A stretch of 64,000 nt of DNA from assembly GCF_900142965.1 (NCBI RefSeq), contig NZ_FRCQ01000003.1, positions 292,944 through 356,943 of the forward strand. The letters are read 5' to 3'. The notes under the pieces were generated by a model that made no database searches, was not told where the DNA came from, and saw nothing but the letters and a program-made list of their open reading frames with translations. Shown in pieces: positions 43,220 through 51,596 of the stretch (position 1 is its first letter; the number at the start of each line of letters is the position of its first letter). The DNA comes from Rhizobacter sp. OV335. GTDB taxonomy: Bacteria > Pseudomonadota > Gammaproteobacteria > Burkholderiales > Burkholderiaceae_C. A program made the position numbers and the translations under genes.

Positions 43220-43825
43220 TCACGCCACGGCGGCGCGGCCGGCCACCAGCTGGCGCGCGACGCTGGCCACGCGCTTGCCCAGATGCTCGGCCGTCAGCAG
43301 GTCGGCCAGCGGCGGGGCCAGGTCGGGGCCTTCGTCGGCGTTGGACTGCGCCGCTGCGCCGAGGAAGAAGCCATGCCGGTTGGTGGTCTCTTCGGTGGAC
43401 TTGGAGTTGTTGTGCCCGGGCGGCAGGCCCAGGTTGACCCAGTGCATGCCATGTTGAGCGGCGAAGATGACCAGCTGCTGCAGCGTGGCCAGCTTGTCGC
43501 CCGAGCGGGCGGCGGAGTTGGTGAAGCCGGCTGCGACCTTGTCGCGCCACAGGCCGCCCGCGGCGAACACGGTGCGCGACGTGGCGTCCATGAACACCTT
43601 GAACTGTGCCGACGCGCTGCCCATGTAGGTCGGCGCGCCGAAGACGATGGCATCGGCCTGGGCCAGAAGGTCCCAGTGCCGCTCGACGTCGTCCGTCGGC
43701 ACCAGCGTCACGTCGACGTCGCCAGCGGCATCAGCCCCGCGTGCCACGGCCTGCGCCTGCCGCGCCGTGTGGCCGTAGCCGCTGTGATAGACGACGGCCA
43801 GGCGGATGTGAAAAGGGTTGTTCAT
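43220..43825 (-). CDS. WrbA-like flavodoxin-fold NAD(P)H:quinone oxidoreductase
   Basis: A 201-residue FMN protein. LAVVYHSGYGHTARQAQAVARGA is the phosphate-binding loop of flavodoxin-fold proteins, IVFGAPTYMGSASAQFKVFMD the second FMN contact and NSAARSGDKLATLQQLV the WrbA-type follow-on. Family members reduce quinones by two electrons, limiting redox cycling. ATG 43825 follows AAGGAT by 7 bases; a TTG 6 bases upstream is an alternative. It fits the detoxification theme of the operon. Confidence 0.88.
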   Translation of the reverse strand: MNNPFHIRLAVVYHSGYGHTARQAQAVARGADAAGDVDVTLVPTDDVERHWDLLAQADAIVFGAPTYMGSASAQFKVFMDATSRTVFAAGGLWRDKVAAGFTNSAARSGDKLATLQQLVIFAAQHGMHWVNLGLPPGHNNSKSTEETTNRHGFFLGAAAQSNADEGPDLAPPLADLLTAEHLGKRVASVARQLVAGRAAVA

Positions 43826-43855
43826 GGACAAATCCTTGAAGATGTGGGGTTGCGT

Positions 43856-44782
43856 CTACTTGGACAGGAAGTCCTTGACGCCCTGGACGACGGCGGCCGG
43901 CTCTTCCTCCATCAACCAGTGACCGGCGCGCGGGATGACGAGCTCCGTGACGTTGGTGGCCGCGTTGCGCATCGCCACGGCTTCCAGCCCGGCGAACGAC
44001 TTCTCGCCCCCGATGGCCAGCACGGGCATGGTGAGCTTGGTCTTCATCGACTCCAGGTTGTCCTTCGCGTCCTGGCGAAAGGCCTGGAACTGCGACAGTG
44101 CCCCCTTCATGGCACCGGGCTGCGCGTAGAGCTGCGCGTAGTGGTTGCGGGTGCCTTCGTCGATCTTCTCGGGCTGGCCGCCGAAGTCGTTGTAGAAGCG
44201 GTCCAGGAAGATGCGTTCACGCCCTTGCACGAGGCGGAAGACGTCCTTGCCGTAGAAGTCGAAATGCCACAGCTTGGGGTTGCGGACGACCTCGTCCCAC
44301 GGCGGGATTCCGGGGGGCGGTGCGTCCATCACGACCAACCGCGTCGTTTTGGTCGGGTACGCAGCAGCGTAGGCGTAGGCCACCATCACGCCGATGTCGT
44401 GCCCCACGACGTCAGCCTGGTCGATGCCCAACGCGTCCAGCACCCCGCGGATGTCCTTGGCCTGGTTCTTCTTCTCGTAGCCGTCCTCGGGCTTCGCCGA
44501 CAGACCGATGCCGCGCAGGTCGGGCGCGACGACGCGGTGGTTCCTGGCCAACTCGATGGCCAGCGGCGTCCACATGTCGCCGGTGTCGCCAAAGCCGTGG
44601 ATGAGTACCACGGCCGGGCCACTGCCGCCGACGCGGACGTGCAGCGTCGTGCCGTTGGTGGCAATGTCCTGCAACTTGAACGTGGCGGGATAAGGCTTGG
44701 GCTGCGCCATCGCGTGCGGCGTGGCCATGAGCGCGGCGGCCAGCAGCGCGCTGCCGAGCAGGTACTTGGAGGAAGAGAACAT
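43856..44782 (-). CDS. Exported epoxide hydrolase/dehalogenase-like alpha/beta hydrolase
   Basis: A 308-residue protein with a signal peptide (about 1-26, ending AMA-Q). The start 44782 follows AAGGAGTTTGC; the frame extends upstream but only into the spacer. HGFGDTGDMW (62-71) is the oxyanion loop and the nucleophile elbow GHDIGVM has Asp129 instead of Ser. This is the hallmark of epoxide hydrolases and haloacid/haloalkane dehalogenases. PRAGHWLMEEEP holds the catalytic His. A periplasmic location is unusual for that class. The substrate is unknown. Confidence 0.87.
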   Translation of the reverse strand: MFSSSKYLLGSALLAAALMATPHAMAQPKPYPATFKLQDIATNGTTLHVRVGGSGPAVVLIHGFGDTGDMWTPLAIELARNHRVVAPDLRGIGLSAKPEDGYEKKNQAKDIRGVLDALGIDQADVVGHDIGVMVAYAYAAAYPTKTTRLVVMDAPPPGIPPWDEVVRNPKLWHFDFYGKDVFRLVQGRERIFLDRFYNDFGGQPEKIDEGTRNHYAQLYAQPGAMKGALSQFQAFRQDAKDNLESMKTKLTMPVLAIGGEKSFAGLEAVAMRNAATNVTELVIPRAGHWLMEEEPAAVVQGVKDFLSK

Positions 44783-44813
44783 GCAAACTCCTTGGTGGTT
44801 GCGGTTGGGGAAT

Positions 44814-45581
44814 TCAGGTGCGCGTGATGGACAGGCCGCCATCGACCAGCGATGCGGTGCCCGACACGAAGGACGAGTCGTCCGACGCGAGGTAGAGGGC
44901 CGAGCGGGCCAGTTCTTCCGGCGTGGCCACGCGCTTGAGTGCGTGCAGCCCGGTGATGAAGGCCTGCGACTCGGACGTGTCGTTCATGTCGCGGTACATG
45001 TGGGTATCGACGGCGCCGGGTAGCAGCGCGTTCACGCGCACGCCCTGCGGGCCGAACTCGGCCGCCAGCGCTTGCGTGAGCCCGATGAGGCCCGACTTGC
45101 TGGCCGCGTAGGCCGCCACGCCCGGGAACGCCGCGCTGTAGCCGACGAAGGTGGACGTGAAGATGACCGAGCCACCACCGTTCTTCAGCATCTGGGCGAT
45201 CTGGTGCTTGGCACCGAGGAAGGCGCCGGTGAGGTTGACGGCCAGCGCGTCGGCAAAGCCGCGCGCCGACACGCCGGTGGACGCGCCCGCCTCGCCCAGC
45301 GTGCCGGCGTTGTTGAAGGCCACGTCCAGTCGACCGAAGCGCTGCACGGCCAGCGCCACCAGCGCCTGGGCATAGGCTTCGTCGCGCACGTCGCCGGCAA
45401 GCGACAGCGCCGTGCCGCCGCGGGCGTCGATCTCGCAGGCCAGGTCCTTCAGCTCGGCGTCGCGGCGCGCCCCCACGACGACCTTCGCACCCTCCGCGGC
45501 GAACAGCAATGCGGTGGCGTGGCCGATGCCGGAACTGGCGCCGGTGATGAGAGCGACCTTGCTCTTGAGACGTTGACTCAT
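44814..45581 (-). CDS. Short-chain dehydrogenase/reductase
   Basis: A 255-residue NAD(P)-dependent enzyme. TGASSGIG (13-20) binds the cofactor, NNAG (90-93) stabilises the central sheet, and Ser143, Tyr158 and Lys162 form the catalytic set. VVVGARRDAEL suggests NADP preference because of the Arg pair. It is the first gene of the minus-strand operon and carries GGGAG 6 bases before its ATG. Upstream lies the divergent control region with tandem GTGAA repeats. Confidence 0.9.
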   Translation of the reverse strand: MSQRLKSKVALITGASSGIGHATALLFAAEGAKVVVGARRDAELKDLACEIDARGGTALSLAGDVRDEAYAQALVALAVQRFGRLDVAFNNAGTLGEAGASTGVSARGFADALAVNLTGAFLGAKHQIAQMLKNGGGSVIFTSTFVGYSAAFPGVAAYAASKSGLIGLTQALAAEFGPQGVRVNALLPGAVDTHMYRDMNDTSESQAFITGLHALKRVATPEELARSALYLASDDSSFVSGTASLVDGGLSITRT

Positions 45582-45631
45582 GTGGAACTCCCGACCTGTG
45601 TTTGACGGCCTGAAGGTTGGACGATGGCGGC

Positions 45632-45648
45632 GTGAAGCGCGAGTGAAT
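45632..45648. promoter_or_regulatory. GTGAA tandem repeat, site B1
   Basis: GTGAAG at 45632 and GTGAAT at 45643 (11-bp period) lie 51-67 bp upstream of the SDR start in the divergent region. Same box as the other sites but one base wider. Confidence 0.5.
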
Positions 45649-45674
45649 CGGCGCGATTCGTCGTCAAGGGCCGT

Positions 45675-45692
45675 GTGAAGGGCGGCGTGAAG
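45675..45692. promoter_or_regulatory. GTGAA tandem repeat, site B2
   Basis: GTGAAG at 45675 and 45687 (12-bp period), in the middle of the SDR/LuxR divergent region. The spacing is the loosest of the set. Confidence 0.4.
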
Positions 45693-45708
45693 CGCCGTGC
45701 TCGCAACG

Positions 45709-45724
45709 CTTCACGTCGCTTCAC
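45709..45724. promoter_or_regulatory. GTGAA tandem repeat, site B3 (reverse)
   Basis: CTTCAC at 45709 and 45719 (10-bp period), i.e. GTGAAG boxes on the minus strand. They lie 67-82 bp upstream of the LuxR-type start at 45791 and face it in the opposite orientation from B1 and B2. Confidence 0.55.
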
Positions 45725-45790
45725 TGGTCATGGCGCCCCGGCATGCAGAACATGGTCGTGCCGGGCCCGAGCCCAACCCAGGAGAAGACC

Positions 45791-46492
45791 ATGCCGATGC
45801 ACACCGCCACCCGCGTCCGGGTGACCCACTCCGAACCGCTCGTCAACCGCGGGATCGTGGCCACGCTGGACGCGGACAGCCGTTTCCAGGTGGACGAGCA
45901 ACGAACGGCCACCGTCGGCCCGGCCGGTGGCGACGCGGCGCTTGTGCATGTGCTCGTCACCGACCTGCCCCTGGGCATTGCCGCGGCGCTGCACCGCGGC
46001 CCGGCGGCGCCGGCCGTGCTGGTGCTCTCCCATCTGGACGGCGAACTGAGCGTCCGCGGCGCACTCGAGCGCGGGGTGAAGGGCTACCTGACGCACGACT
46101 GCCTGCCCGAGCAGTTGGTGGACGCCGTGATGGCCCTGGCCCGCGGGCAACGCTACCTTCAGGGCAGCGTGGTACAGCGCCTGGCCGACACGGTGGCGCA
46201 AGATTTGCCGACGCCCCGCGAGATCGAGGTGCTGCGCCTGATGGCCACCGGCCTGTGCAACAAGGCCATCGCCGCCGAACTGAACATCGGCTGCGGCACC
46301 GTGAAGACGCACGTCAAGGCGCTGCTCGACAAGCTGGACGCTCGCACGCGCACGGCGGCAGCGGACATCGCCAAGCGCCGCGGCCTGCTGGACCCGGTGG
46401 CCGACGGCTTCGCGCCAGACCACCGCCTGCTTCGCCGTCGCACCGGTCCGACGGGCCGCCACTTCCAGGCAGACCGACTCGCGCTCGCCTGA
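45791..46492 (+). CDS. LuxR/NarL-type response regulator with degenerate receiver
   Basis: A 233-residue regulator starting at ATG 45791 behind AGGAGAAGACC. The N-terminal 120 residues are receiver-like: the phospho-acceptor Asp58 (VLVTDLPLG) and Ser80 are kept. However, the acidic pair is replaced by HSE (13-15) and the conserved Lys by His102 (GYLTHD). Residues 138-195 are a LuxR helix-turn-helix (LPTPREIEVLRLMATGLCNKAIA, then GTVKTHVKALLDKL). A 40-residue basic tail follows. No sensor kinase gene is nearby, so phosphorylation may not be the signal. It diverges from the SDR operon and precedes the TonB receptor. Confidence 0.87.
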   Translation: MPMHTATRVRVTHSEPLVNRGIVATLDADSRFQVDEQRTATVGPAGGDAALVHVLVTDLPLGIAAALHRGPAAPAVLVLSHLDGELSVRGALERGVKGYLTHDCLPEQLVDAVMALARGQRYLQGSVVQRLADTVAQDLPTPREIEVLRLMATGLCNKAIAAELNIGCGTVKTHVKALLDKLDARTRTAAADIAKRRGLLDPVADGFAPDHRLLRRRTGPTGRHFQADRLALA

Positions 46493-46505
46493 GCGCTTCG
46501 CGAAG

Positions 46506-46521
46506 ATTCACGCGGATTCAC
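46506..46521. promoter_or_regulatory. GTGAA tandem repeat, site C (reverse)
   Basis: ATTCAC at 46506 and 46516 (10-bp period), i.e. GTGAATC boxes on the minus strand. They lie between the LuxR-type gene and the TonB receptor, 116-131 bp before the receptor's start at 46637. Confidence 0.6.
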
Positions 46522-46548
46522 GCGCGCCCGGCTCGACGCCGTTGATGA

Positions 46549-46581
46549 TTCCACCGCGCGCATTCCCGTCGCGCGGTGGAA
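46549..46581. promoter_or_regulatory. 12-bp perfect inverted repeat upstream of the TonB receptor
   Basis: TTCCACCGCGCG (46549-46560) and its exact reverse complement (46570-46581) flank a 9-nt loop. There is no T run, so a terminator is unlikely. It could be a dimeric operator or a hairpin in the receptor leader mRNA, 55-88 bases before the start codon. Confidence 0.5.
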
Positions 46582-46636
46582 GGTTCGCATGTTCGTTGTT
46601 GGGGGAGTCGAGGCCGAAGGCCGTCAAGCCGGTGCG

Positions 46637-48769
46637 ATGCATCGCGCCGCCCGCGTGCTGCTGCCGGTCGCCGTGGCGTTGGGTTCGCAGGCCGTCCAGG
46701 CGCAGGCGGAGAACGTACTGCCGCCCGTCCTCATCACCGCCGAGCGCATGCCGGGCACCGCGGACAAGGTCCCCGTGTCGGTGGCCGTCATCTCGCAGGA
46801 AGACATCGAGAAGAAGGGGCTCTTCCAGCTCAACGACCTGGTCGGCATCGTCGCCGGCATGGCCGTGCCCAACGGCTACAGCAACATGCCGCAGACCGTC
46901 GGCCTGCGCGGCGTGGGCGTGTCCCAACCCGCCATGGCGCAGGCGGTGGGCATCTATGTGGACGACGTGCCGCTGCTGCGCGGCTATGCGACGGCGTTGT
47001 GGGACTTGCCCGACGTCGTGCGCTACGAAGTACTGCGCGGCCCGCAGGGCACGTTGTACGGACAGAACTCGACGGCCGGCGCGGTCAAGTTGGTGTCTGC
47101 CGACCCCGATGAGATCGCGGGCTCCTGGATCGGTGTGGGCGTCGGCAACCTGGGCCAGCGCGAGGCGCGCGGGCTGTTCGCCGGCAAACTGACGCCGGAC
47201 CTCAGCGCCTCCCTGGCCATCTCGCGTCGCAGCAACGATGGCTTCGCCTACAACGCCACTCGGCACGAGGACATCAACAAGCTCGACGCCACGCAGTTCC
47301 GCGCCAAGGCCAAGGTGCTCATGGGACCGTCGGCCCACATCGTCTTCGCGGTGGACCACCTGCTGGACCGCTCGGACACGAACACGATCAACTTCCCGCT
47401 CAACCACCCTGGTGCGGCGCCGCGCGTGTCGTTCAACGCGTCGGACGCCGGCGCGTTCAAGCGCAAGGCGGGCGGTGCTTCGGCGACGGTCGAGTGGGAC
47501 GTGGCGGCCGGGACCAAGCTGCGGTCCATCACGTCCTATCGAGGCTACACCGACGACCCCACGGTGGCCGACTGGAGCGGCCTCGAAGTGGAACGCTACG
47601 AGATCTCGCAGCAGGTGCGCCAGCGCACCTTCTCGCAGGAGTTGCAGGTGACCTGGCGTGGTGACGGCCTGGACTTGGTAGCAGGCGCGATGCTGGTGCG
47701 AGATCGCTTCCACTTCAACCGCTACGTCATGTCCTTCCCGGTGGCCGCCACGGCACCGGGCTACACGCAGGCTCTCACCGACCAGCAGACCCAGGATGTA
47801 GGCCTTTACGCCCAGGCCCACCCGCGCCTGAGCGAGCGGCTCTCGGCCACCCTCGGCCTGCGCGGATATCACGCCCGGCAGGATGCCGCGAATGCCTTCT
47901 GGCGCACGAACGCGCAGTTCGTGCCCACGCAACAGGTCTACGACGCACCCGACCTGCACACCAGCGAGGGCGGATTGCTGCCCCGCGTCGGGCTCGACTT
48001 CAACGCCACGCCGACAACGCTGGCATACGCGAGCGTGGCCCGCGGCGAAAAGTTCGCTGGCTTCAACCGCGCGGCGGAGTCGCTGATCTCGGCGGGCGTG
48101 GCAGCGCATCCCGAGAAGGTCACGACCTACGAAGCAGGTGTGAAACTGCGCTCCGCACCGCGCCGGCTGAACTTCAGCGCCGCAGCGTTCTACAACGACT
48201 ACCAGGACTACCTGGCCTCGCTGGGCGGCACCACCGTCAACGGTTCGCTGGTGGCGGACTCCGTCTTCCTGAACGCCGCCAAGGCCCGTACCTATGGGCT
48301 GGACCTGGAGGCCGAACAGGGCTTGACCTCGTCCATCAGCGCCACCGGCTCGCTGGAGTGGCTGCGCTCCAGCTTCAAGAGCTTCCTCAATCCCAGCGGG
48401 TCCGCCGCCAGCGACTTCAGCGGTCACGAGCTGCCCTATGCCCCTCGCTGGAGCGCCGCGCTGGGACTGAAGGGCCGCACCAGCTCGGCAGGCGGGTTGC
48501 TGAGCGCCGATGCGTGGCTGCAACTGATCGCGCCGCAGTTCATCGATGCAGCCAATACCGCGGCCCTGCGCGCGCCGCGCCAGACGTACGTCAATTTCGC
48601 ACTGGCCTATGCCCCGGACAGCGGACCCTGGCAGGTGTCGCTGCGCGTTCGCAATGCCACGGGCCGCGCCTACGCACTGGCTCGCAACCGCATCCCGCCA
48701 TTGGGCATCGACGCGGCGTACTACAACGCCCCGCGGACCGTGATGGCGAACCTCAGGTATGAGCTCTAG
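46637..48769 (+). CDS. TonB-dependent outer-membrane receptor
   Basis: A 710-residue barrel protein from ATG 46637, which opens a signal peptide ending VQAQ; an in-frame ATG at 46589 adds 16 residues and is less likely. A TonB box-like LPPVLITAERM comes right behind the signal. The plug follows (VPVSVAVISQEDIEKKG, TVGLRGVG, VDDVPLLRG, VLRGPQGTLYGQNSTAGAV), then a barrel whose late strands contain NAAKARTYGLDLEAE and NFALAYAPDSGPWQVSLRVRN. The ligand (siderophore, carbohydrate or other) is unknown. Its last 11 bp overlap the next regulator gene, which couples receptor and regulator synthesis. Confidence 0.92.
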   Translation: MHRAARVLLPVAVALGSQAVQAQAENVLPPVLITAERMPGTADKVPVSVAVISQEDIEKKGLFQLNDLVGIVAGMAVPNGYSNMPQTVGLRGVGVSQPAMAQAVGIYVDDVPLLRGYATALWDLPDVVRYEVLRGPQGTLYGQNSTAGAVKLVSADPDEIAGSWIGVGVGNLGQREARGLFAGKLTPDLSASLAISRRSNDGFAYNATRHEDINKLDATQFRAKAKVLMGPSAHIVFAVDHLLDRSDTNTINFPLNHPGAAPRVSFNASDAGAFKRKAGGASATVEWDVAAGTKLRSITSYRGYTDDPTVADWSGLEVERYEISQQVRQRTFSQELQVTWRGDGLDLVAGAMLVRDRFHFNRYVMSFPVAATAPGYTQALTDQQTQDVGLYAQAHPRLSERLSATLGLRGYHARQDAANAFWRTNAQFVPTQQVYDAPDLHTSEGGLLPRVGLDFNATPTTLAYASVARGEKFAGFNRAAESLISAGVAAHPEKVTTYEAGVKLRSAPRRLNFSAAAFYNDYQDYLASLGGTTVNGSLVADSVFLNAAKARTYGLDLEAEQGLTSSISATGSLEWLRSSFKSFLNPSGSAASDFSGHELPYAPRWSAALGLKGRTSSAGGLLSADAWLQLIAPQFIDAANTAALRAPRQTYVNFALAYAPDSGPWQVSLRVRNATGRAYALARNRIPPLGIDAAYYNAPRTVMANLRYEL

Positions 48770-51596
48770 CGGGGTCGTGGAGGCCCGACCCGGCGCCGCA
48801 CCGGCGGCCATCGCGTTTGGCCCCTTCCGTTACGACCCGACGCTGCGCGAGATCAGCGACGACCGCGGCCCGGTGCGCGTGGGCAGCCGGGCGCTGCAGC
48901 TCCTGGCCGTGCTGCTGGAACAACCCGGGCGGCTGTACAGCCGCGATGAACTGGTCGCCCGCGTCTGGCCCCACACGGTGGTGGAAGAGACGAGCCTGCG
49001 GGTGCACATCTCGGCGCTGCGCAAGGTGTTGGGCGACGGCGTGGACGGCTCGCGCTATATCGCCAACGTGCCCGGCCGCGGCTATGCGTTCGTCGGGGAG
49101 ACGAGGTCCTCGCCAGATCACGTCGGCGGTCAGCGAGCCGTGCCGCCGTCCGGCACCGAATGGGCGACCACCGTCTCGCCCGCTGCACAGCCCCTGCCGC
49201 CGAGGTTGACCCGCCCGATCGGCCGTGAGCAGACCATCGTGCAGATCGCCGAGCTGCTGGCCCGCGAGCGGTTGGTGTCCGTCGTGGGCGCCGGCGGCAT
49301 GGGCAAGACGACCGTGGCCCTGGCGGTTGCGGAAGGACTGAGCCGGCGCTTTGCCGATGGCGCCTGCCTCGTCGAGTTGTCGCACCTGTCGGACCCGGCC
49401 CTGGTGGCTGCCGAATTGGGCCAGGCGCAGGGACTGATCGTGTCCCCGGGAGACTCGCTCGCCGTGCTGGAAGCTTCGCTGCGCGGCAAGCAGATGCTGT
49501 TCGTGCTGGACAACTGCGAGCACGTGATCGACGCTGCAGCCACGCTCGTCAACCGGCTGATGCGCACATGCCCCGGCGTGCACTTCCTGGCCACCAGCCG
49601 AGAGCCGCTCGAGATCGAAGCCGAGTGGGTGTTCAAGCTGCCGCCGCTGGCACTGCCTGCGGCCGACGAGCCGCTGGACCTGCAGGACCTGCTCGCCTAC
49701 CCGGCCATCCAGCTCTTCGTGGAACGCGCCCAGGCCAACTGCGATTCGTTCGAGCTGACCGACATGCATGCCGCCGCAGTCCGCCAACTGTGCGGCTTCC
49801 TGGACGGCATCCCGCTGGCCATCGAGCTGGCTGCGGCGCGTGTGGACAGCCTGGGCGTGCAGGGGCTGCTGCGCCGCCTGGAGAACGCGTTCGAGTTGCT
49901 CACGCGCGGCCGGCGCACCGCGCTGTCCCGCCACCGCACGCTGCAGGCGGTGATGGACTGGAGCTATGACCTGCTCAGCGACAGCGAGCGTCTGGTGCTG
50001 CAGCGGCTCTCGGTGTTCCGGGGCGCCTTCGACCTGGACGGCGCGGTGGCGATCGCCGCCAGCGCCGAATTGAGCCGACAGCGCATCATCGAGGACGTGC
50101 TCAGCCTGAGCGCGAAGTCCCTCATCATGCACGATTCGGCGGACGACGCCCGGCTGCTGCACCGCCTGCTCTTCATCACGCGGCTGTACGCCGAGAAGCG
50201 ACTGGCCGCCAGTGACGACGCACCGGCGGTCCATCGGCGGCATGCCACGTTCATCGTCGAAGGCTTGCAGCGCGCGCGGGAGGCCGGTGCCAGCATGTCG
50301 CAATACCACTGGTCGCCGGCACTGGGCTCGTCCATCGCCGACGTGCGGGCGGCGATCGAATGGGCGCTGATCGAAGAGCGCGACCTGGGCCTGGGCATCC
50401 AGCTGACCGCTTTCGCCAAGCGCACCTACTGCGATGTCGGCATGGTGGAGGAATACCTGCGCTACATCGAGATTGCCTTGACCAAGCTCCCCCGGGCGGG
50501 AGTCGACCGGGAGGCCCTGGAGCTGCCGCTGCGTGTCGCCGCGGCCTTCATGATGGGTTACGTGCCAGAGGGCAGCTGGCACTACCCGGCCGTTTTCTCA
50601 CGCGTCCGCCAGCTGCTGGGCACTCTGGGATCGGATGACGAGAGGATCGAGGCGCTCTTCGGCATGAGCACGACATCCTATGGCCAGGGTGACTACCGGC
50701 TGTCGCTCGCCTGTTGCCAGGAAATCCGCCAGCTCGCCACCGGCCGGTTCGAGCCGCTGTCCATCGCCATCTCCGACCGCATCTCGGCGCTGTGCCTGCA
50801 TTCACTGGGAGACCACGACGCTGCCGAGCCGTTGGCCTGGCGGGTCATCGCTTTCAACGGCGCGCGCGTGGGCCGGCAGTTCCTCAGCGAGGTGCCCTTC
50901 GGTGTCTCGATGCGGGTCCAGTTGGCGCGCATCCAGTGGTTGCGAGGAGACTTCGGCCCCGCATGGGGAACGCTGGCAGAGGCGCTTGACGGCAGCGCCA
51001 ACGCACATGTCTTCGCACGCTGCCAGGTGCTGGGCATGGCCGCCGTGCCCATGGCGATCTGGCGGGGCGATGCGGCGTTGGCAGACCAGTGGATCCAGGA
51101 GTTGCGCGGCCTGTCGGAGCGCAAGGGCCTGGCTTACTGGCTGGCCTATGCCCAGGCATTCAGCCGCGCATTGGCGGGTGACGCGATCCTGCCCGGCAGC
51201 GCGGTCGATGCGGCCATGGCCGGCTGCCCGCCGCTGGGCGACATGGTGGCAACGATCCGGGCATCGCGCCCTCCGGCGGCGACGCAGGCACGCGTCGACC
51301 AGGGCGCGGTGGGCTGGTGTGCGCCCGAGGTGATGCGCCTGGTGGCGCTCGACGAACACCGCGACGCGCCGGGCTCTGCCGCCGCGCGGTTGCAACAGGC
51401 GCTGCAGCTGGCCGGGAAACAGCGCGCGAAATTCTGGATGCTGCGGATCGCGTTGAGCATGGCCGCCATGGCCACGGACAACGGCGCCGTGCCCGGCGCC
51501 CTGGCGGCGCTGCGTTCTCTGCTCTCTTCCATCGACGATGGCAGTGCCGTCCCGGAGTTGGTGGCGGCGCGCACGCTGCTAAAAAGCGTCACATGA
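48759..51596 (+). CDS. Winged-helix STAND-type ATPase regulator (full length, paralog 2)
   Basis: A 945-residue paralog of the 36879-39770 protein. Winged helix at about 18-114 (IAFGPFRYDPTLRE, RDELVARVWP, VEETSLRVHISALRKVLGD, IANVPGRGYAFVGET). Walker A GAGGMGKTT is at 177-185, with FVLDNCEHV, FLATSREPL and GIPLAIELAAARV following. Helical repeats close with GWCAPEVMRLVAL. It starts inside the TonB receptor gene (ATGAGCTCTAG) and overlaps the next ATPase gene by ATGA. A signal perceived with the receptor's ligand would be a logical input, but that is inference. Confidence 0.86.
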   Translation: MSSSGVVEARPGAAPAAIAFGPFRYDPTLREISDDRGPVRVGSRALQLLAVLLEQPGRLYSRDELVARVWPHTVVEETSLRVHISALRKVLGDGVDGSRYIANVPGRGYAFVGETRSSPDHVGGQRAVPPSGTEWATTVSPAAQPLPPRLTRPIGREQTIVQIAELLARERLVSVVGAGGMGKTTVALAVAEGLSRRFADGACLVELSHLSDPALVAAELGQAQGLIVSPGDSLAVLEASLRGKQMLFVLDNCEHVIDAAATLVNRLMRTCPGVHFLATSREPLEIEAEWVFKLPPLALPAADEPLDLQDLLAYPAIQLFVERAQANCDSFELTDMHAAAVRQLCGFLDGIPLAIELAAARVDSLGVQGLLRRLENAFELLTRGRRTALSRHRTLQAVMDWSYDLLSDSERLVLQRLSVFRGAFDLDGAVAIAASAELSRQRIIEDVLSLSAKSLIMHDSADDARLLHRLLFITRLYAEKRLAASDDAPAVHRRHATFIVEGLQRAREAGASMSQYHWSPALGSSIADVRAAIEWALIEERDLGLGIQLTAFAKRTYCDVGMVEEYLRYIEIALTKLPRAGVDREALELPLRVAAAFMMGYVPEGSWHYPAVFSRVRQLLGTLGSDDERIEALFGMSTTSYGQGDYRLSLACCQEIRQLATGRFEPLSIAISDRISALCLHSLGDHDAAEPLAWRVIAFNGARVGRQFLSEVPFGVSMRVQLARIQWLRGDFGPAWGTLAEALDGSANAHVFARCQVLGMAAVPMAIWRGDAALADQWIQELRGLSERKGLAYWLAYAQAFSRALAGDAILPGSAVDAAMAGCPPLGDMVATIRASRPPAATQARVDQGAVGWCAPEVMRLVALDEHRDAPGSAAARLQQALQLAGKQRAKFWMLRIALSMAAMATDNGAVPGALAALRSLLSSIDDGSAVPELVAARTLLKSVT

